A stretch of 64,000 nt of DNA. Source: Bacteroides caecimuris (GTDB lineage Bacteria; Bacteroidota; Bacteroidia; Bacteroidales; Bacteroidaceae). Both the position numbers and the translations under genes were made by a program. This document shows positions 16,048 through 26,099 of the stretch, in pieces. The first letter of the stretch is position 1, and the number at the start of each line of letters is the position of its first letter. The stretch lies in NCBI RefSeq assembly GCF_001688725.2, contig NZ_CP015401.2, positions 2,046,001-2,110,000 of the forward strand. Reading direction: 5' to 3'. Below the pieces are notes generated by a model, which saw nothing but the letters and a program-made list of their open reading frames with translations, did not search any database and was not told the origin of the DNA.

Positions 16048-18513
16048 ATGAAAGAAAGATATTTATTGGAAGATGGAAGCAATAACGGCTTCTCGCTAAT
16101 CACTGACTATGATGGGAACGATGAACAGGCATTTGATGTAAATGTGAAATCTGGTGAAATTCTTCCGGTACTCCCTTTACGTAACATGGTGTTGTTTCCT
16201 GGAGTATTCCTACCAATTACAGTGGGTCGTAAGTCTTCTCTGAAACTCATACGAGACGCTGATAAGAAACATAAAGATATTGCCGTAGTATGCCAGAGAT
16301 CGGCACATACAGAAGATCCGAAGCTGGAGGACTTGCACAATATCGGCACCGTAGGACGAATTGTGCGGATATTGGAAATGCCCGATCAAACAACGACTGT
16401 CATCCTTCAAGGAATGAAACGTCTGAACCTGATAAACATTATCGAAACCCATCCGTATCTGAAAGGTGAAATAGAACTTCTGGAAGAAGATATTCCAAGC
16501 AAAGACGATAAAGAGTTTCAAGCCTTGGTAGAAGCTTGTAAGGACCTGACAATGAGATATATCAAATCATCAGATGTGATACATCAGGATTCAGCATTTG
16601 CTATCAAGAATATCAACAGCCCGATGTTTATGGTCAATTTCATCTGCTCGAACCTGCCGTTCAAGAAAGACGAGAAGATGGACTTGTTGAGCATCCAGTC
16701 ATTACGTGAACGCACATATCATTTACTGGAAATCCTGAACCGCGAAGTGCAACTGGCAGAAATCAAGGCATCCATCCAAATGCGTGCCCGAGAAGATATC
16801 GACCAGCAGCAACGCGAATACTTCCTGCAACAGCAAATCAAGACTATCCAGGATGAACTGGGTGGCAGCGGTCAGGAACAGGAAATAGAAGAAATGCGCC
16901 AAAAGGCAGAAAGAATGCATTGGAACGCAGAAGTCAGGGAAACATTTATGAAAGAACTGGCTAAACTGGAACGTACCCATCCGCAATCTCCGGATTACAG
17001 CGTACAGCTTAACTATCTGCAAACCATGCTCAATCTTCCTTGGGGTACATATACAACTGACAATCTGAACCTTAAAAACGCAGAAAAGACGTTGAACAAA
17101 GACCATTACGGATTGGAGAAAGTGAAAGAACGCATTTTGGAGCATTTGGCTGTATTAAAGTTGAAAGGTGATATGAAATCACCGATTATCTGCTTATATG
17201 GTCCTCCGGGAGTAGGTAAAACATCTCTTGGAAAATCCATTGCATCTGCGCTCAAACGGAAGTATGTACGTATGTCTTTGGGCGGTGTGCATGACGAAGC
17301 TGAAATCCGCGGTCATCGAAAAACTTATATCGGTGCCATGCCCGGACGAATCATCAAGAGCTTGATTAAAGCTGGTGCATCCAATCCTGTCTTTATCTTG
17401 GATGAAATAGACAAGGTTAGCGCCGACCGTCAGGGAGACCCCTCTTCCGCATTACTGGAAGTGCTTGATCCGGAACAGAATACTGCTTTCCACGATAACT
17501 TCCTAGATGTAGACTACGACCTCTCAAAGGTATTGTTTATCGCAACAGCCAACAACCTGAATACAATCCCCGGTCCATTGCTCGACCGTATGGAATTGAT
17601 TGAGGTTAGCGGATATATCACAGAAGAGAAAATAGAGATAGCCCGCAAGCATCTGGTTCCCAAAGAGCTGGAAGCCAACGGACTTAAAAAGACAGATATC
17701 AAGCTTCCCAAAGATACGCTGGAAGCTATCATCGAGTCATACACCCGTGAAAGCGGCGTTCGTGAGCTGGAAAAGAAGATTGGTAAAATCCTTCGTAAAT
17801 CAGCCCGACAGTATGCTACGGACGGTTATTTCACCAAAACAGAAATCAAACCGTCGGATTTGTATGACTTCCTGGGAGCACCGGAATATACACGTGACAA
17901 GTATCAAGGAAATGATTACGCAGGCGTAGTCACCGGATTGGCATGGACAGCCGTCGGAGGCGAAATCTTATTTGTAGAAACGAGCTTGAGCCGTGGCAAG
18001 GGCGGACGTCTCACACTGACCGGTAATCTGGGGGATGTGATGAAAGAATCTGCCATGTTGGCACTTGAATATATCAAGGCGCACGCTTCGGTCCTGAATC
18101 TGGACGAGGATATCTTCGACAACTGGAATATCCATATCCACGTTCCCGAAGGCGCAATTCCGAAAGACGGTCCGTCAGCAGGTATCACGATGGCCACCTC
18201 TTTGGCTTCTGCCCTGACCCAAAGAAAAGTGAAAGCCAACATTGCCATGACAGGCGAAATTACCCTTCGCGGCAAAGTGCTTCCCGTGGGTGGCATCAAA
18301 GAGAAGATATTGGCAGCCAAGCGTGCCGGAATCAAGGAAATCATCATGAGTGCCGAGAACAAAAAGAACATAGATGAGATTCAGGAGATTTATCTGAAAG
18401 GACTGACTTTCCACTATGTAAACGATATAAAAGAGGTATTTGCCATTGCGCTGACCAATGAGAAAGTGTCGGACGCTATTGATTTATCCGTTAAGAAACC
18501 CAGCCAGGAATGA
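16048..18513 (+). CDS. lon: ATP-dependent Lon protease
   Basis: 821 residues, standard LonA. An N-terminal substrate-recognition domain ([19 protein letters not shown]) and coiled coil precede the AAA+ module with Walker A at 385-392 (GPPGVGKT, K391) and Walker B ILDEIDK (D452, E453). The C-terminal protease domain carries the Ser-Lys dyad S710 (DGPSAG) and K753 (GGIKEK). It degrades damaged and regulatory proteins in the cytoplasm. The last codons overlap the tgt start by 4 bp, so lon, tgt and lptF form one operon. Confidence 0.97.
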   Translation: MKERYLLEDGSNNGFSLITDYDGNDEQAFDVNVKSGEILPVLPLRNMVLFPGVFLPITVGRKSSLKLIRDADKKHKDIAVVCQRSAHTEDPKLEDLHNIGTVGRIVRILEMPDQTTTVILQGMKRLNLINIIETHPYLKGEIELLEEDIPSKDDKEFQALVEACKDLTMRYIKSSDVIHQDSAFAIKNINSPMFMVNFICSNLPFKKDEKMDLLSIQSLRERTYHLLEILNREVQLAEIKASIQMRAREDIDQQQREYFLQQQIKTIQDELGGSGQEQEIEEMRQKAERMHWNAEVRETFMKELAKLERTHPQSPDYSVQLNYLQTMLNLPWGTYTTDNLNLKNAEKTLNKDHYGLEKVKERILEHLAVLKLKGDMKSPIICLYGPPGVGKTSLGKSIASALKRKYVRMSLGGVHDEAEIRGHRKTYIGAMPGRIIKSLIKAGASNPVFILDEIDKVSADRQGDPSSALLEVLDPEQNTAFHDNFLDVDYDLSKVLFIATANNLNTIPGPLLDRMELIEVSGYITEEKIEIARKHLVPKELEANGLKKTDIKLPKDTLEAIIESYTRESGVRELEKKIGKILRKSARQYATDGYFTKTEIKPSDLYDFLGAPEYTRDKYQGNDYAGVVTGLAWTAVGGEILFVETSLSRGKGGRLTLTGNLGDVMKESAMLALEYIKAHASVLNLDEDIFDNWNIHIHVPEGAIPKDGPSAGITMATSLASALTQRKVKANIAMTGEITLRGKVLPVGGIKEKILAAKRAGIKEIIMSAENKKNIDEIQEIYLKGLTFHYVNDIKEVFAIALTNEKVSDAIDLSVKKPSQE

Positions 18514-19640
18514 CATTTGAGTTACAATATACAGACACTAAAAGTAATGCCCGTGCGGGTCTGATTACCACAGACCACGGGCAGATACAAACACCGATCT
18601 TTATGCCGGTGGGCACACTGGGCACAGTTAAGGGAGTACATCTGACTGAATTGAAAGAGGATATTCAGGCACAGATTATTCTAGGCAATACCTATCACCT
18701 TTATTTACGTCCGGGACTGGATGTAATCGAGAAAGCAGGCGGACTGCACCGTTTTAACGGTTTCGACCGCCCGATGCTGACTGACAGCGGTGGTTTCCAA
18801 GTATTCTCTTTGGCTGGAATCAGAAAGCTGCGAGAAGAAGGAGCCGAATTTCGTTCGCATATCGACGGAAACAAACACATCTTCACTCCGGAAAAGGTGA
18901 TAGACATAGAACGCACCATCGGCGCAGACATCATGATGGCATTTGACGAATGCCCTCCCGGTGATTCGGATTATGAGTATGCCAAAAAGTCATTAGGTTT
19001 GACGCACAGATGGCTCGATCGTTGTATACAACGTTTTAATGAGACGGAACCTAAATATGGTTACAAGCAAGCTCTCTTCCCTATTGTACAAGGTTGTGTC
19101 TACCCCGACCTGCGCAAACAATCAGCAGAGTTTATCGCGTCGAAAGGGGCCGAAGGAAACGCAATTGGCGGTTTGGCAGTAGGTGAACCGGTAGACAAGA
19201 TGTATGAAATGATCGAGATTGTTAATGAAATACTTCCCAAAGACAAACCTCGTTACCTGATGGGTGTCGGAACCCCTGTTAATATTCTTGAAGGAATAGA
19301 GCGTGGCGTGGACATGTTCGACTGCGTTATGCCTACACGAAACGGACGAAATGGCATGTTGTTCACCAAAGATGGCATTATCAACATGCGAAACAAGAAA
19401 TGGGAAACCGACTTCTCTCCCATCGAAGCCGACGGGGCTTCGAGCGTAGATACGTTGTACAGCAAGGCTTATTTGCGCCATCTTTTCCACGCGCAAGAGC
19501 TACTGGCCATGCAAATTGCCTCGATACACAACTTGGCATTCTATCTGTGGCTGGCAGGAGAAGCAAGAAAGCATATTATCGCCGGAGATTTTTCGACTTG
19601 GAAGCCAATGATGGTCAAAAGAGTATCAACTAGATTATAA
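18510..19640 (+). CDS. tgt: queuine/preQ1 tRNA-guanine transglycosylase
   Basis: 376 residues. It exchanges G34 of GUN-anticodon tRNAs for preQ1. The general acid/base Asp is D92 (LTDSGGFQVFSL) and the nucleophile is D271 (FDCVMPTRNGRNG). Bacterial enzymes normally carry a CxCxxC zinc site about 40 residues after the nucleophile; here the equivalent stretch (SPIEADGASSVDTLYSKAYL) has no cysteine, so zinc is not bound in the usual way. Start overlaps the lon stop and the lptF start follows after 3 bp. Confidence 0.95.
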   Translation: MTFELQYTDTKSNARAGLITTDHGQIQTPIFMPVGTLGTVKGVHLTELKEDIQAQIILGNTYHLYLRPGLDVIEKAGGLHRFNGFDRPMLTDSGGFQVFSLAGIRKLREEGAEFRSHIDGNKHIFTPEKVIDIERTIGADIMMAFDECPPGDSDYEYAKKSLGLTHRWLDRCIQRFNETEPKYGYKQALFPIVQGCVYPDLRKQSAEFIASKGAEGNAIGGLAVGEPVDKMYEMIEIVNEILPKDKPRYLMGVGTPVNILEGIERGVDMFDCVMPTRNGRNGMLFTKDGIINMRNKKWETDFSPIEADGASSVDTLYSKAYLRHLFHAQELLAMQIASIHNLAFYLWLAGEARKHIIAGDFSTWKPMMVKRVSTRL

Positions 19641-19643
19641 GAA

Positions 19644-20741
19644 ATGAAAAGCAATCGATTTATAAAACGGCTGGATTGGTATATCATCAAGAAGTTCTTG
19701 GGGACATACGTATTTGCTATTGCATTGATCATTTCTATTGCAGTGGTATTCGATTTCAACGAAAAGATGGATAAATTGATGGAGCATGAAGCTCCTTGGG
19801 ATAAGATCATCTTTGAATACTACATGAACTTTATCCCCTATTTCTCCAATCTGTTCAGTCCGCTGTTCGTATTCATTGCTGTTATTTTCTTTACCTCCAA
19901 ACTGGCAGAGAACTCTGAAATCATCGCTATGTTCTCCACCGGTATGAGTTTTAAGAGAATGATGCGTCCTTATATGATTTCGGCCGCTATCATTGCGCTG
20001 ACCACCTTCACGCTAAGTTCGTACGTGATTCCTAAAGGAAGCGTGACGCGCCTGAACTTTGAAGATAGGTACATCAAACCCAAAAAACAAAATTCGGTAA
20101 GCAATGTGCAATTAGAGGTAGACAGCGGGGTTATAGCGTACATTGACAACTATAACAACGCCATGAAAACCGGTAACCGTTTTTCATTGGATAAATTCGT
20201 TGACAAGAAGCTGGTTTCCCATCTGACCGCACGACGCATCACTTACGACACTGCAACTATTCATAAATGGACAATCCACGACTATATGATACGCGAATTA
20301 GATGGTTTAAAAGAAAAAATCACTAAGGGAGACCGAATCGACTCTATTATCAATATGGAGCCTTCTGACTTTCTTATCATGAAAAATCAGCAGGAGATGC
20401 TAACCAGCCCCGAACTAAGTGACTATATAGAAAAACAAAAGCGAAGAGGATTTGCCAACATCAAGGAGTTTGAGATTGAATATCACAAACGCATTGCCAT
20501 GTCATTCGCCTCTTTCATCCTTACCATCATCGGTGTATCGCTTTCATCCCGCAAAACAAAAGGTGGTATGGGACTCCACTTGGGTATCGGATTAGGATTA
20601 AGTTTTTCTTATATCCTCTTCCAGACGATTACCTCCACCTTTGCCGTGAACGGAAATGTGCCTCCTGCCATTGCAGTCTGGATTCCCAATATCCTTTATG
20701 CAGGTATCGCATTCTTCCTGTATCAGAAAGCACCCAAATAA
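19644..20741 (+). CDS. LptF/LptG-family permease
   Basis: 365 residues with membrane helices near 15-35, 55-80, 98-118 at the N-terminus and three near the C-terminus (SFILTIIGVSLSS, GIGLGLSFSYILFQTI, VWIPNILYAGIAFFLY), separated by a periplasmic jellyroll-like region. This is the YjgP/YjgQ topology of the LptBFGC lipopolysaccharide exporter. Only one permease gene is here, so LptF versus LptG cannot be assigned. A terminator follows inside the 90-bp repeat. Confidence 0.88.
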   Translation: MKSNRFIKRLDWYIIKKFLGTYVFAIALIISIAVVFDFNEKMDKLMEHEAPWDKIIFEYYMNFIPYFSNLFSPLFVFIAVIFFTSKLAENSEIIAMFSTGMSFKRMMRPYMISAAIIALTTFTLSSYVIPKGSVTRLNFEDRYIKPKKQNSVSNVQLEVDSGVIAYIDNYNNAMKTGNRFSLDKFVDKKLVSHLTARRITYDTATIHKWTIHDYMIRELDGLKEKITKGDRIDSIINMEPSDFLIMKNQQEMLTSPELSDYIEKQKRRGFANIKEFEIEYHKRIAMSFASFILTIIGVSLSSRKTKGGMGLHLGIGLGLSFSYILFQTITSTFAVNGNVPPAIAVWIPNILYAGIAFFLYQKAPK

Positions 20742-20844
20742 CCAGAAAGCAACAAATAAAAGGATTGCAAGCCTTCCGCAGTCTTCAGGAACTCGATCCG
20801 CAGACTATCCAAAGGCTTCGGATATACCGCAGAAAGAAAGATAT

Positions 20845-20934
20845 AAAAACAAGAAGTTCCGCCTATTCCTGCTAATGCAAGTGTAGGCGGAACTTTTTTG
20901 TTGTATCCATTTCCTCTTTTGTCTATTCTCCATT
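20845..20934. repeat. 90-bp target duplication of the IS1634-type element, left copy
   Basis: Starts AAAAACAAGAAGTTCCGCC and ends CTATTCTCCATT directly before the IS. It is repeated without visible change at 22634-22723. It contains a complete terminator hairpin. Confidence 0.9.
20854..20898 (+). terminator. terminator of lon-tgt-lptF (left copy)
   Basis: AAGTTCCGCCTA and TAGGCGGAACTT form a perfect 12-bp stem with an 18-base loop, followed by TTTTT. Confidence 0.85.
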
Positions 20935-22633
20935 CCTGACTTTATCATTGCGTCACCCAAATCATAACTCTAACCAATCATCAGTATCAATGAGGTACGC
21001 TATAGCTCTCTCCTCCTCTGTGAGGCAGAGAGTTTTTGTTATAGTGTCTTTATTCTCCGGACGTGCAATCTCAATAGTAACTATAGTCTCGGCTATCTTG
21101 AGTGTTTCATCTACAGAGTATGGACACCCAGACAATTTTAATAGCCTTTCAAGTTCCTTGTATACTTTCAAAGCAACGAAACATATACAAACATGAGCCT
21201 CAATTCTTCTTGGCGTGAAATGGAACATCGGTCTTACATCCAGCGTACCTTTGGTAATACGAAACGACCGTTCCACATTCCATAGATTCTGATAGGCTTC
21301 ATAGACTTTCTCTGGACTTAGATCCGTATTTGTCTTATACCCTTTTAATCCATCCCATATTGCATCTTCCTTTATCTTTTCCTCATCTATACTGACTGTA
21401 ATTCCAGAACTGACTGAAAGGAACTTGTTGTAGCCTCGTTTGTTGATGTCCGCCTTCGTCAGTGTTCCCTTAGAAAAACGTTTTCTTAGCCTTTCCACAC
21501 CTTGTTCTCTATCGAATGCGTTCTTCTTTGCCCTTTCATCAGAGTATCCAACAATAAGCCTGTCTCCATCCGGATATTTGATATCATTGAACACCCCACA
21601 CCGACGCTCTGTTGCAATTATTTTCTCCATTATCCGGCCGGATTCCTTCTTTATCCTGGCACCTATTATATACTTATATCCACCATCACGGAGTAGCTTT
21701 ACATTCTTTGCGCTCATAAGCCCGGAGTCTGCAATTACTACAAAATCATTGCCGAGATTGAATCTTTGAACAAAATCATCTACGATGGGAAGCATTGTAT
21801 ATCCCTCATATTGTGAACCGTTAAACAGAGAATAAGACAAGGGATATCCTCCACGACTGACAAGAAGTCCTAAAACTACTTGTGAATTTGCATTTTTACC
21901 ATCTTTGGAAAAACCGGATTCCCGTAACTCGTCCTTATTCGTTGTCTCAAAATAAAGGGTTGTGACATCGTAGAAAAGTATCCCTAAATTCCCGCCAAAC
22001 AATCCTTTTGTATGCTTAACACTTATCTCCTGCACGAGTTCCTGCTGGGTATTATATAGTTTATCGAGATAACGATAAATCTTCTGTAAACTGACCTCTT
22101 CCTTGAAATGCCGTCTCAGATAATCCACTGTGGCCTTCTTGCTCATAGGAGAGCATATTCTGGATACTACAAGATGACGTAGTTCTTCATCCTGTATGAT
22201 ATTGAATCCGATTTTATCGTAAACTTTATTGATGATTCTCTGAGGTGAATTCAGAGAAGTACTTATTATATTGGATACTATGTACTCAGTCATTGAATTC
22301 TCTTCCCGTCTTAGTTTTTCACACTCATCATCAGGGAAGCTTATGGTTTGCTGTCCACCGTAATGGGCTATCCAATTCTTTCCTTCATTTACAAGTTGAC
22401 TAATTTCATCCTCGGTTGTACCCACACCTATGACATGGAGTTCCGTAAATCTACTGGAACTCTTATCGGCGACGACAACACTGGTCGAACCGGATCGATT
22501 CTTTTTCCTACGCACAAACATAGCACGAAGATACAAAATTCCCGTGCGTCACCCAAATTAGACTTAAAAACACTGCTACAGATATCTATAGGGCAGGTTC
22601 ATGAGAAAATTTTAAAAAAGTGATAAAGTCAGG
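20935..22633 (-). mobile_element. IS1634-type insertion sequence, complete
   Basis: Perfect 13-bp terminal repeats, CCTGACTTTATCA at the left and TGATAAAGTCAGG at the right, enclose one intact transposase. The 90-bp flanking repeats abut these ends exactly. Inside the element GCGTCACCCAAAT occurs in direct orientation on both sides of the transposase (20950-20962 and 22546-22558). Confidence 0.9.
20962..22521 (-). CDS. IS1634-family transposase
   Basis: About 519 residues. The N-terminal MFVRRKKNRSGSTSVVVADK is typical of the family and supports the start at 22521 over an in-frame ATG five codons upstream. DDE-type landmarks are GILFYDVTTLYFET (first Asp), VIADSGLMSAKNV (second Asp) and YQNLWNVERSFRITKG (Glu). 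The reading frame is intact. IS4/IS1634-type transposases contain a YREK-like signature, here represented by the NVERSFRITK segment. Confidence 0.92.
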   Translation of the reverse strand: MFVRRKKNRSGSTSVVVADKSSSRFTELHVIGVGTTEDEISQLVNEGKNWIAHYGGQQTISFPDDECEKLRREENSMTEYIVSNIISTSLNSPQRIINKVYDKIGFNIIQDEELRHLVVSRICSPMSKKATVDYLRRHFKEEVSLQKIYRYLDKLYNTQQELVQEISVKHTKGLFGGNLGILFYDVTTLYFETTNKDELRESGFSKDGKNANSQVVLGLLVSRGGYPLSYSLFNGSQYEGYTMLPIVDDFVQRFNLGNDFVVIADSGLMSAKNVKLLRDGGYKYIIGARIKKESGRIMEKIIATERRCGVFNDIKYPDGDRLIVGYSDERAKKNAFDREQGVERLRKRFSKGTLTKADINKRGYNKFLSVSSGITVSIDEEKIKEDAIWDGLKGYKTNTDLSPEKVYEAYQNLWNVERSFRITKGTLDVRPMFHFTPRRIEAHVCICFVALKVYKELERLLKLSGCPYSVDETLKIAETIVTIEIARPENKDTITKTLCLTEEERAIAYLIDTDDWLEL

Positions 22634-22723
22634 AAAAACAAGAAGTTCCGCCTATTCCTGCTAATGCAAGTGTAGGCGGAACTTTTTTGTTGTATCCATT
22701 TCCTCTTTTGTCTATTCTCCATT
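22634..22723. repeat. 90-bp target duplication of the IS1634-type element, right copy
   Basis: Identical by eye to 20845-20934, including the terminator hairpin (stem at 22643-22684 and T-run). The next sequence contains a small palindrome TCACCTGACGGTGA. Confidence 0.9.
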
Positions 22724-22780
22724 GTTTTCACCTGACGGTGATCCGGAAAATCCCTCTTTCTCCTTACATTCCTAAAATCG

Positions 22781-23284
22781 TTAACCGATTTCTTTTACAT
22801 AAGCAGAAAGATCTGCAGCAGAGATGTTTTTGGCTATTATTACACCATTTCCATCCAATAAATAGTTAGTGAATCCCCGATTTAAACGGTATTTCTTAAA
22901 CAATCCGGAATCCTCGCCTTCTGTTTCCACGAAACAAGTGGGCGTAACTATTTGATCCTTACGAACAGTTTCCTTAAATATTGACTGATATTCGTCAAAT
23001 GAAACAGAAACCATTTCCACATTATGAGAAGAACGAAGCGCATTGCTTAAACTTACGTTTTGCATCCGGGACTGCGCGTCATAACTTGCCCAAAAACTCA
23101 GCAACACATATTTGCCTTTCAAATTTCCCAACTTAAAGGCGGGTTGCTCATTTGACGTAGATTCGATTTTGAAATCAGGGGCTACGTCGCCCTCATTCAA
23201 ACCTCCGGTAGGTTTGTCTTTCTCAACGAAAGCGGTCAAGGAACAAATCAGTAATACAACAAAAATCCATTTTACATACTTCAT
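22781..23284 (-). CDS. thioredoxin-fold (TlpA/AhpC-like) exported protein lacking the CXXC pair
   Basis: 167 residues with an N-terminal signal or anchor helix (WIFVVLLICSLTAF). The segment GDVAPDFKIES then GKYVLLSFWASYDAQSRMQN follows the TlpA/ResA pattern, but where WAxWCxxC is expected the sequence is WASYDAQSR, with no cysteine. It is therefore unlikely to be a disulfide reductase; a structural or binding role is more likely. A -7 box on the minus strand (TACCTTTG, 23420-23427) would give a ~130-nt leader. The gene stands alone, divergent from serB. Confidence 0.75.
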   Translation of the reverse strand: MKYVKWIFVVLLICSLTAFVEKDKPTGGLNEGDVAPDFKIESTSNEQPAFKLGNLKGKYVLLSFWASYDAQSRMQNVSLSNALRSSHNVEMVSVSFDEYQSIFKETVRKDQIVTPTCFVETEGEDSGLFKKYRLNRGFTNYLLDGNGVIIAKNISAADLSAYVKEIG

Positions 23285-23419
23285 GTAATTCGGTTCTAGT
23301 TAATACTATCCGGGGACTGTCCTTAAACAGTGGTTTCTTCCCGAAACGTTGTCTTTTCAGGCATCAGGCGAAGAGGAATCCGCTGATTATCAGAGCCTTT
23401 GTTTTTTTGAAACCGAGTG

Positions 23420-23427
23420 CAAAGGTA
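23420..23427 (-). promoter_or_regulatory. -7 box of the thioredoxin-fold gene
   Basis: Minus-strand TACCTTTG matches TAnnTTTG. The leader between it and the start codon is about 130 nt with no recognised riboswitch. Confidence 0.45.
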
Positions 23428-23524
23428 AGCAAATATTAAATTAACTTCCAAGCAAATAAGCAAAAATCTCACTTTTCGGGTATAACTTTTTATGTTATTT
23501 AGCATAAAAACGAACTTTTTTCTC

Positions 23525-23532
23525 TACTTTTG
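23525..23532 (+). promoter_or_regulatory. -7 box of serB
   Basis: TACTTTTG matches TAnnTTTG exactly and lies 21 bp before the ATG, giving a leader of about 15 nt. Confidence 0.6.
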
Positions 23533-23553
23533 CAAAGTTAAAGTCTATTTTTT

Positions 23554-24783
23554 ATGCAACCATCAAATACTGAATTGATTCTGATTCGAGTTACCGGCGA
23601 AGATCGTCCGGGACTGACTGCTTCTGTGACTGAAATTCTTGCCAAATATGATGCTACGATCCTTGATATCGGCCAGGCAGATATTCATAATACCTTATCG
23701 TTGGGGATTCTGTTCAAGAGCGAAGAAAAACACTCCGGATTCATTATGAAGGAACTCCTGTTCAAAGCTTCTTCATTGGGAGTGACCATCCGGTTTGAAC
23801 CTATCACCACCGAACAATATGACAATTGGGTAGGCATGCAAGGGAAAAACCGCTATATCCTGACAGTGTTGGGACGCAAACTTTCCGCCCGCCAGATTTC
23901 TGCCGCTACAAGCATATTAGCCGAACAGGGTATGAATATCGATGCTATCAAGCGTCTGACAGGTCGTATCCCGTTGGACGAATATCAGACTGATACACGT
24001 ACTCGAGCTTGCATCGAATTTTCAGTAAGAGGTACTCCGAAAGACCGCATTGCCATGCAGGAGAAGCTAATGGAGCTGGCCAGCGAACTGGAAATGGACT
24101 TTTCTTTCCAACAAGATAATATGTACCGCCGTATGCGCCGCCTGATTTGTTTTGATATGGACTCTACCTTAATAGAGACAGAAGTGATTGACGAACTAGC
24201 CATCCGTGCTGGTGTAGGCAACGAGGTGAAAGCCATCACGGAAAGCGCCATGCGTGGAGAAATAGACTTTACAGAGAGCTTTACCCGCCGCGTAGCCTTA
24301 TTGAAGGGGTTGGACGAATCGGTAATGCAGGAAATAGCCGAGAACTTGCCTATCACAGAGGGTGTAGAGCGACTGATGTATGTATTGAAGAAGTACGGTT
24401 ACAAGATCGCCATCCTTTCGGGAGGGTTCACATATTTCGGTCAGTACCTGCAAAAGAAATATGGTATAGATTATGTCTATGCCAACGAACTGGAAATCAT
24501 CGACGGTAAACTGACCGGACGTTACTTGGGGGATGTAGTAGACGGAAAACGGAAAGCCGAACTGCTCCGCCTCATTGCACAAGTGGAAAAGGTAGATATT
24601 GCACAGACCATCGCCGTAGGAGACGGAGCCAACGACCTTCCTATGCTAGGGGTTGCCGGACTAGGAATCGCCTTCCATGCCAAGCCCAAAGTAGTGGCCA
24701 ATGCCAAGCAATCAATCAACACTATCGGACTGGATGGAGTGCTCTATTTCCTCGGATTCAAAGATTCTTACTTGAATATGTAA
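23554..24783 (+). CDS. serB: phosphoserine phosphatase with N-terminal ACT domains
   Basis: 409 residues. Residues 1-~190 contain two ACT-type regulatory repeats (LIRVTGEDRPGLTASVTEIL, then YILTVLGRKLSARQISAATS). The HAD phosphatase domain starts at FDMDSTLIETE (D201 nucleophile, D203), followed by the motif AILSGGFTYF and the metal-binding GDGANDLPMLGVAG. It makes serine from phosphoserine; the ACT domains suggest amino-acid feedback. Serine also feeds sphingolipid synthesis, although that link is only metabolic. Confidence 0.95.
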   Translation: MQPSNTELILIRVTGEDRPGLTASVTEILAKYDATILDIGQADIHNTLSLGILFKSEEKHSGFIMKELLFKASSLGVTIRFEPITTEQYDNWVGMQGKNRYILTVLGRKLSARQISAATSILAEQGMNIDAIKRLTGRIPLDEYQTDTRTRACIEFSVRGTPKDRIAMQEKLMELASELEMDFSFQQDNMYRRMRRLICFDMDSTLIETEVIDELAIRAGVGNEVKAITESAMRGEIDFTESFTRRVALLKGLDESVMQEIAENLPITEGVERLMYVLKKYGYKIAILSGGFTYFGQYLQKKYGIDYVYANELEIIDGKLTGRYLGDVVDGKRKAELLRLIAQVEKVDIAQTIAVGDGANDLPMLGVAGLGIAFHAKPKVVANAKQSINTIGLDGVLYFLGFKDSYLNM

Positions 24784-24801
24784 TTAGACCAAAAAATAGA
24801 T

Positions 24802-24809
24802 TATCTTTG
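24802..24809 (+). promoter_or_regulatory. -7 box of the DEAD-box helicase gene
   Basis: TATCTTTG matches TAnnTTTG, 20 bp before the ATG. Confidence 0.6.
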
Positions 24810-24829
24810 CTGACAAATAAAATAAAAGA

Positions 24830-26092
24830 ATGAAGTTTTCCGAACTACAATTAAATGCAAATGTACTTGAGGCGCTTGATGCCATGCGATTTGACGAATG
24901 TACGCCTATACAAGAACAAGCAATTCCAATCATACTCGAGGGTAAAGATTTGATCGCAGTAGCACAGACAGGGACAGGTAAAACAGCAGCGTTTCTGCTT
25001 CCTGTATTGAACAAATTATCTGAAGGTCAACATCCGGAGGATGCGATTAATTGTGTCATCATGTCTCCTACCCGGGAATTAGCTCAACAGATTGACCAGC
25101 AAATGGAAGGTTTTTCCTATTTCATGCCGGTATCGAGCGTTGCTGTATATGGCGGAAATGACGGGATATTGTTCGAACAACAGAAAAAGGGACTCACATT
25201 GGGAGCTGACGTTGTCATTGCTACTCCCGGACGTCTGATCGCCCATTTAAGCCTTGGATATGTAGATCTTTCCAAGGTTTCTTATTTTATTTTAGATGAA
25301 GCAGACCGGATGCTCGACATGGGATTCTACGAAGATATCATGCAAATAGTCAAATATCTGCCGAAGGAACGACAGACTATCATGTTTTCAGCAACAATGC
25401 CGACAAAGATACAGCAATTGGCAAATACGATCTTAAACGATCCGTCGGAAATAAAGCTCGCAGTTTCCAAACCTGCCGAAAAGATTATTCAGGCGGCATA
25501 CGTCTGCTATGAAAATCAAAAGCTGGGCATCATACGCAGTCTTTTTATGGATGAGGTCCCGGAACGTGTGATTATCTTTGCTTCTTCCAAAATCAAGGTT
25601 AAAGAAGTTGCCAAGGCATTGAAATCAATGAAACTGAACGTAGGTGAGATGCATTCGGACTTGGAACAGGCTCAACGGGAAACGGTTATGCACGAGTTTA
25701 AAGCCGGACGAATCAATATATTAGTAGCTACGGACATCGTTGCACGTGGTATCGACATCGATGATATCCGCTTGGTTATCAACTTCGACGTGCCTCACGA
25801 CAGCGAGGACTATGTGCACCGCATCGGTCGTACAGCACGTGCCAACAATGACGGGGTGGCACTTACGTTTATCAACGAAAAGGAACAGAGTAACTTCAAA
25901 AGCATTGAGAATTTCCTGGAGAAAGAGATTTATAAGATTCCCATCCCTGAAGAATTGGGAGAGGCTCCAGAATACAAACCGCGTTCGTTCAACAAAAACA
26001 GGAATAGGAATTTCTCTAAAAGAAAAGATTTCCGAGGAAAAAGAAACAACGGAGGGAAGAAAAGCAACTACTCTGCGCCCAGACAAAAATAG
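24830..26092 (+). CDS. DEAD-box RNA helicase (RhlE-like)
   Basis: 420 residues. Motifs in order: Q motif (CTPIQEQAIPIILEGKD), Walker A AQTGTGKTAA, PTRELAQQ, motif II DEAD in ILDEADRMLDMGF, motif III SAT (MFSATMPTK), and motif VI HRIGRTAR. The tail after residue ~370 is rich in Arg, Lys, Asn and Gly (FNKNRNRNFSKRKDF) and probably binds RNA. RhlE-type helicases act in ribosome assembly and RNA decay; the exact target is not visible. Confidence 0.94.
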   Translation: MKFSELQLNANVLEALDAMRFDECTPIQEQAIPIILEGKDLIAVAQTGTGKTAAFLLPVLNKLSEGQHPEDAINCVIMSPTRELAQQIDQQMEGFSYFMPVSSVAVYGGNDGILFEQQKKGLTLGADVVIATPGRLIAHLSLGYVDLSKVSYFILDEADRMLDMGFYEDIMQIVKYLPKERQTIMFSATMPTKIQQLANTILNDPSEIKLAVSKPAEKIIQAAYVCYENQKLGIIRSLFMDEVPERVIIFASSKIKVKEVAKALKSMKLNVGEMHSDLEQAQRETVMHEFKAGRINILVATDIVARGIDIDDIRLVINFDVPHDSEDYVHRIGRTARANNDGVALTFINEKEQSNFKSIENFLEKEIYKIPIPEELGEAPEYKPRSFNKNRNRNFSKRKDFRGKRNNGGKKSNYSAPRQK

Positions 26093-26099
26093 AATCTAT

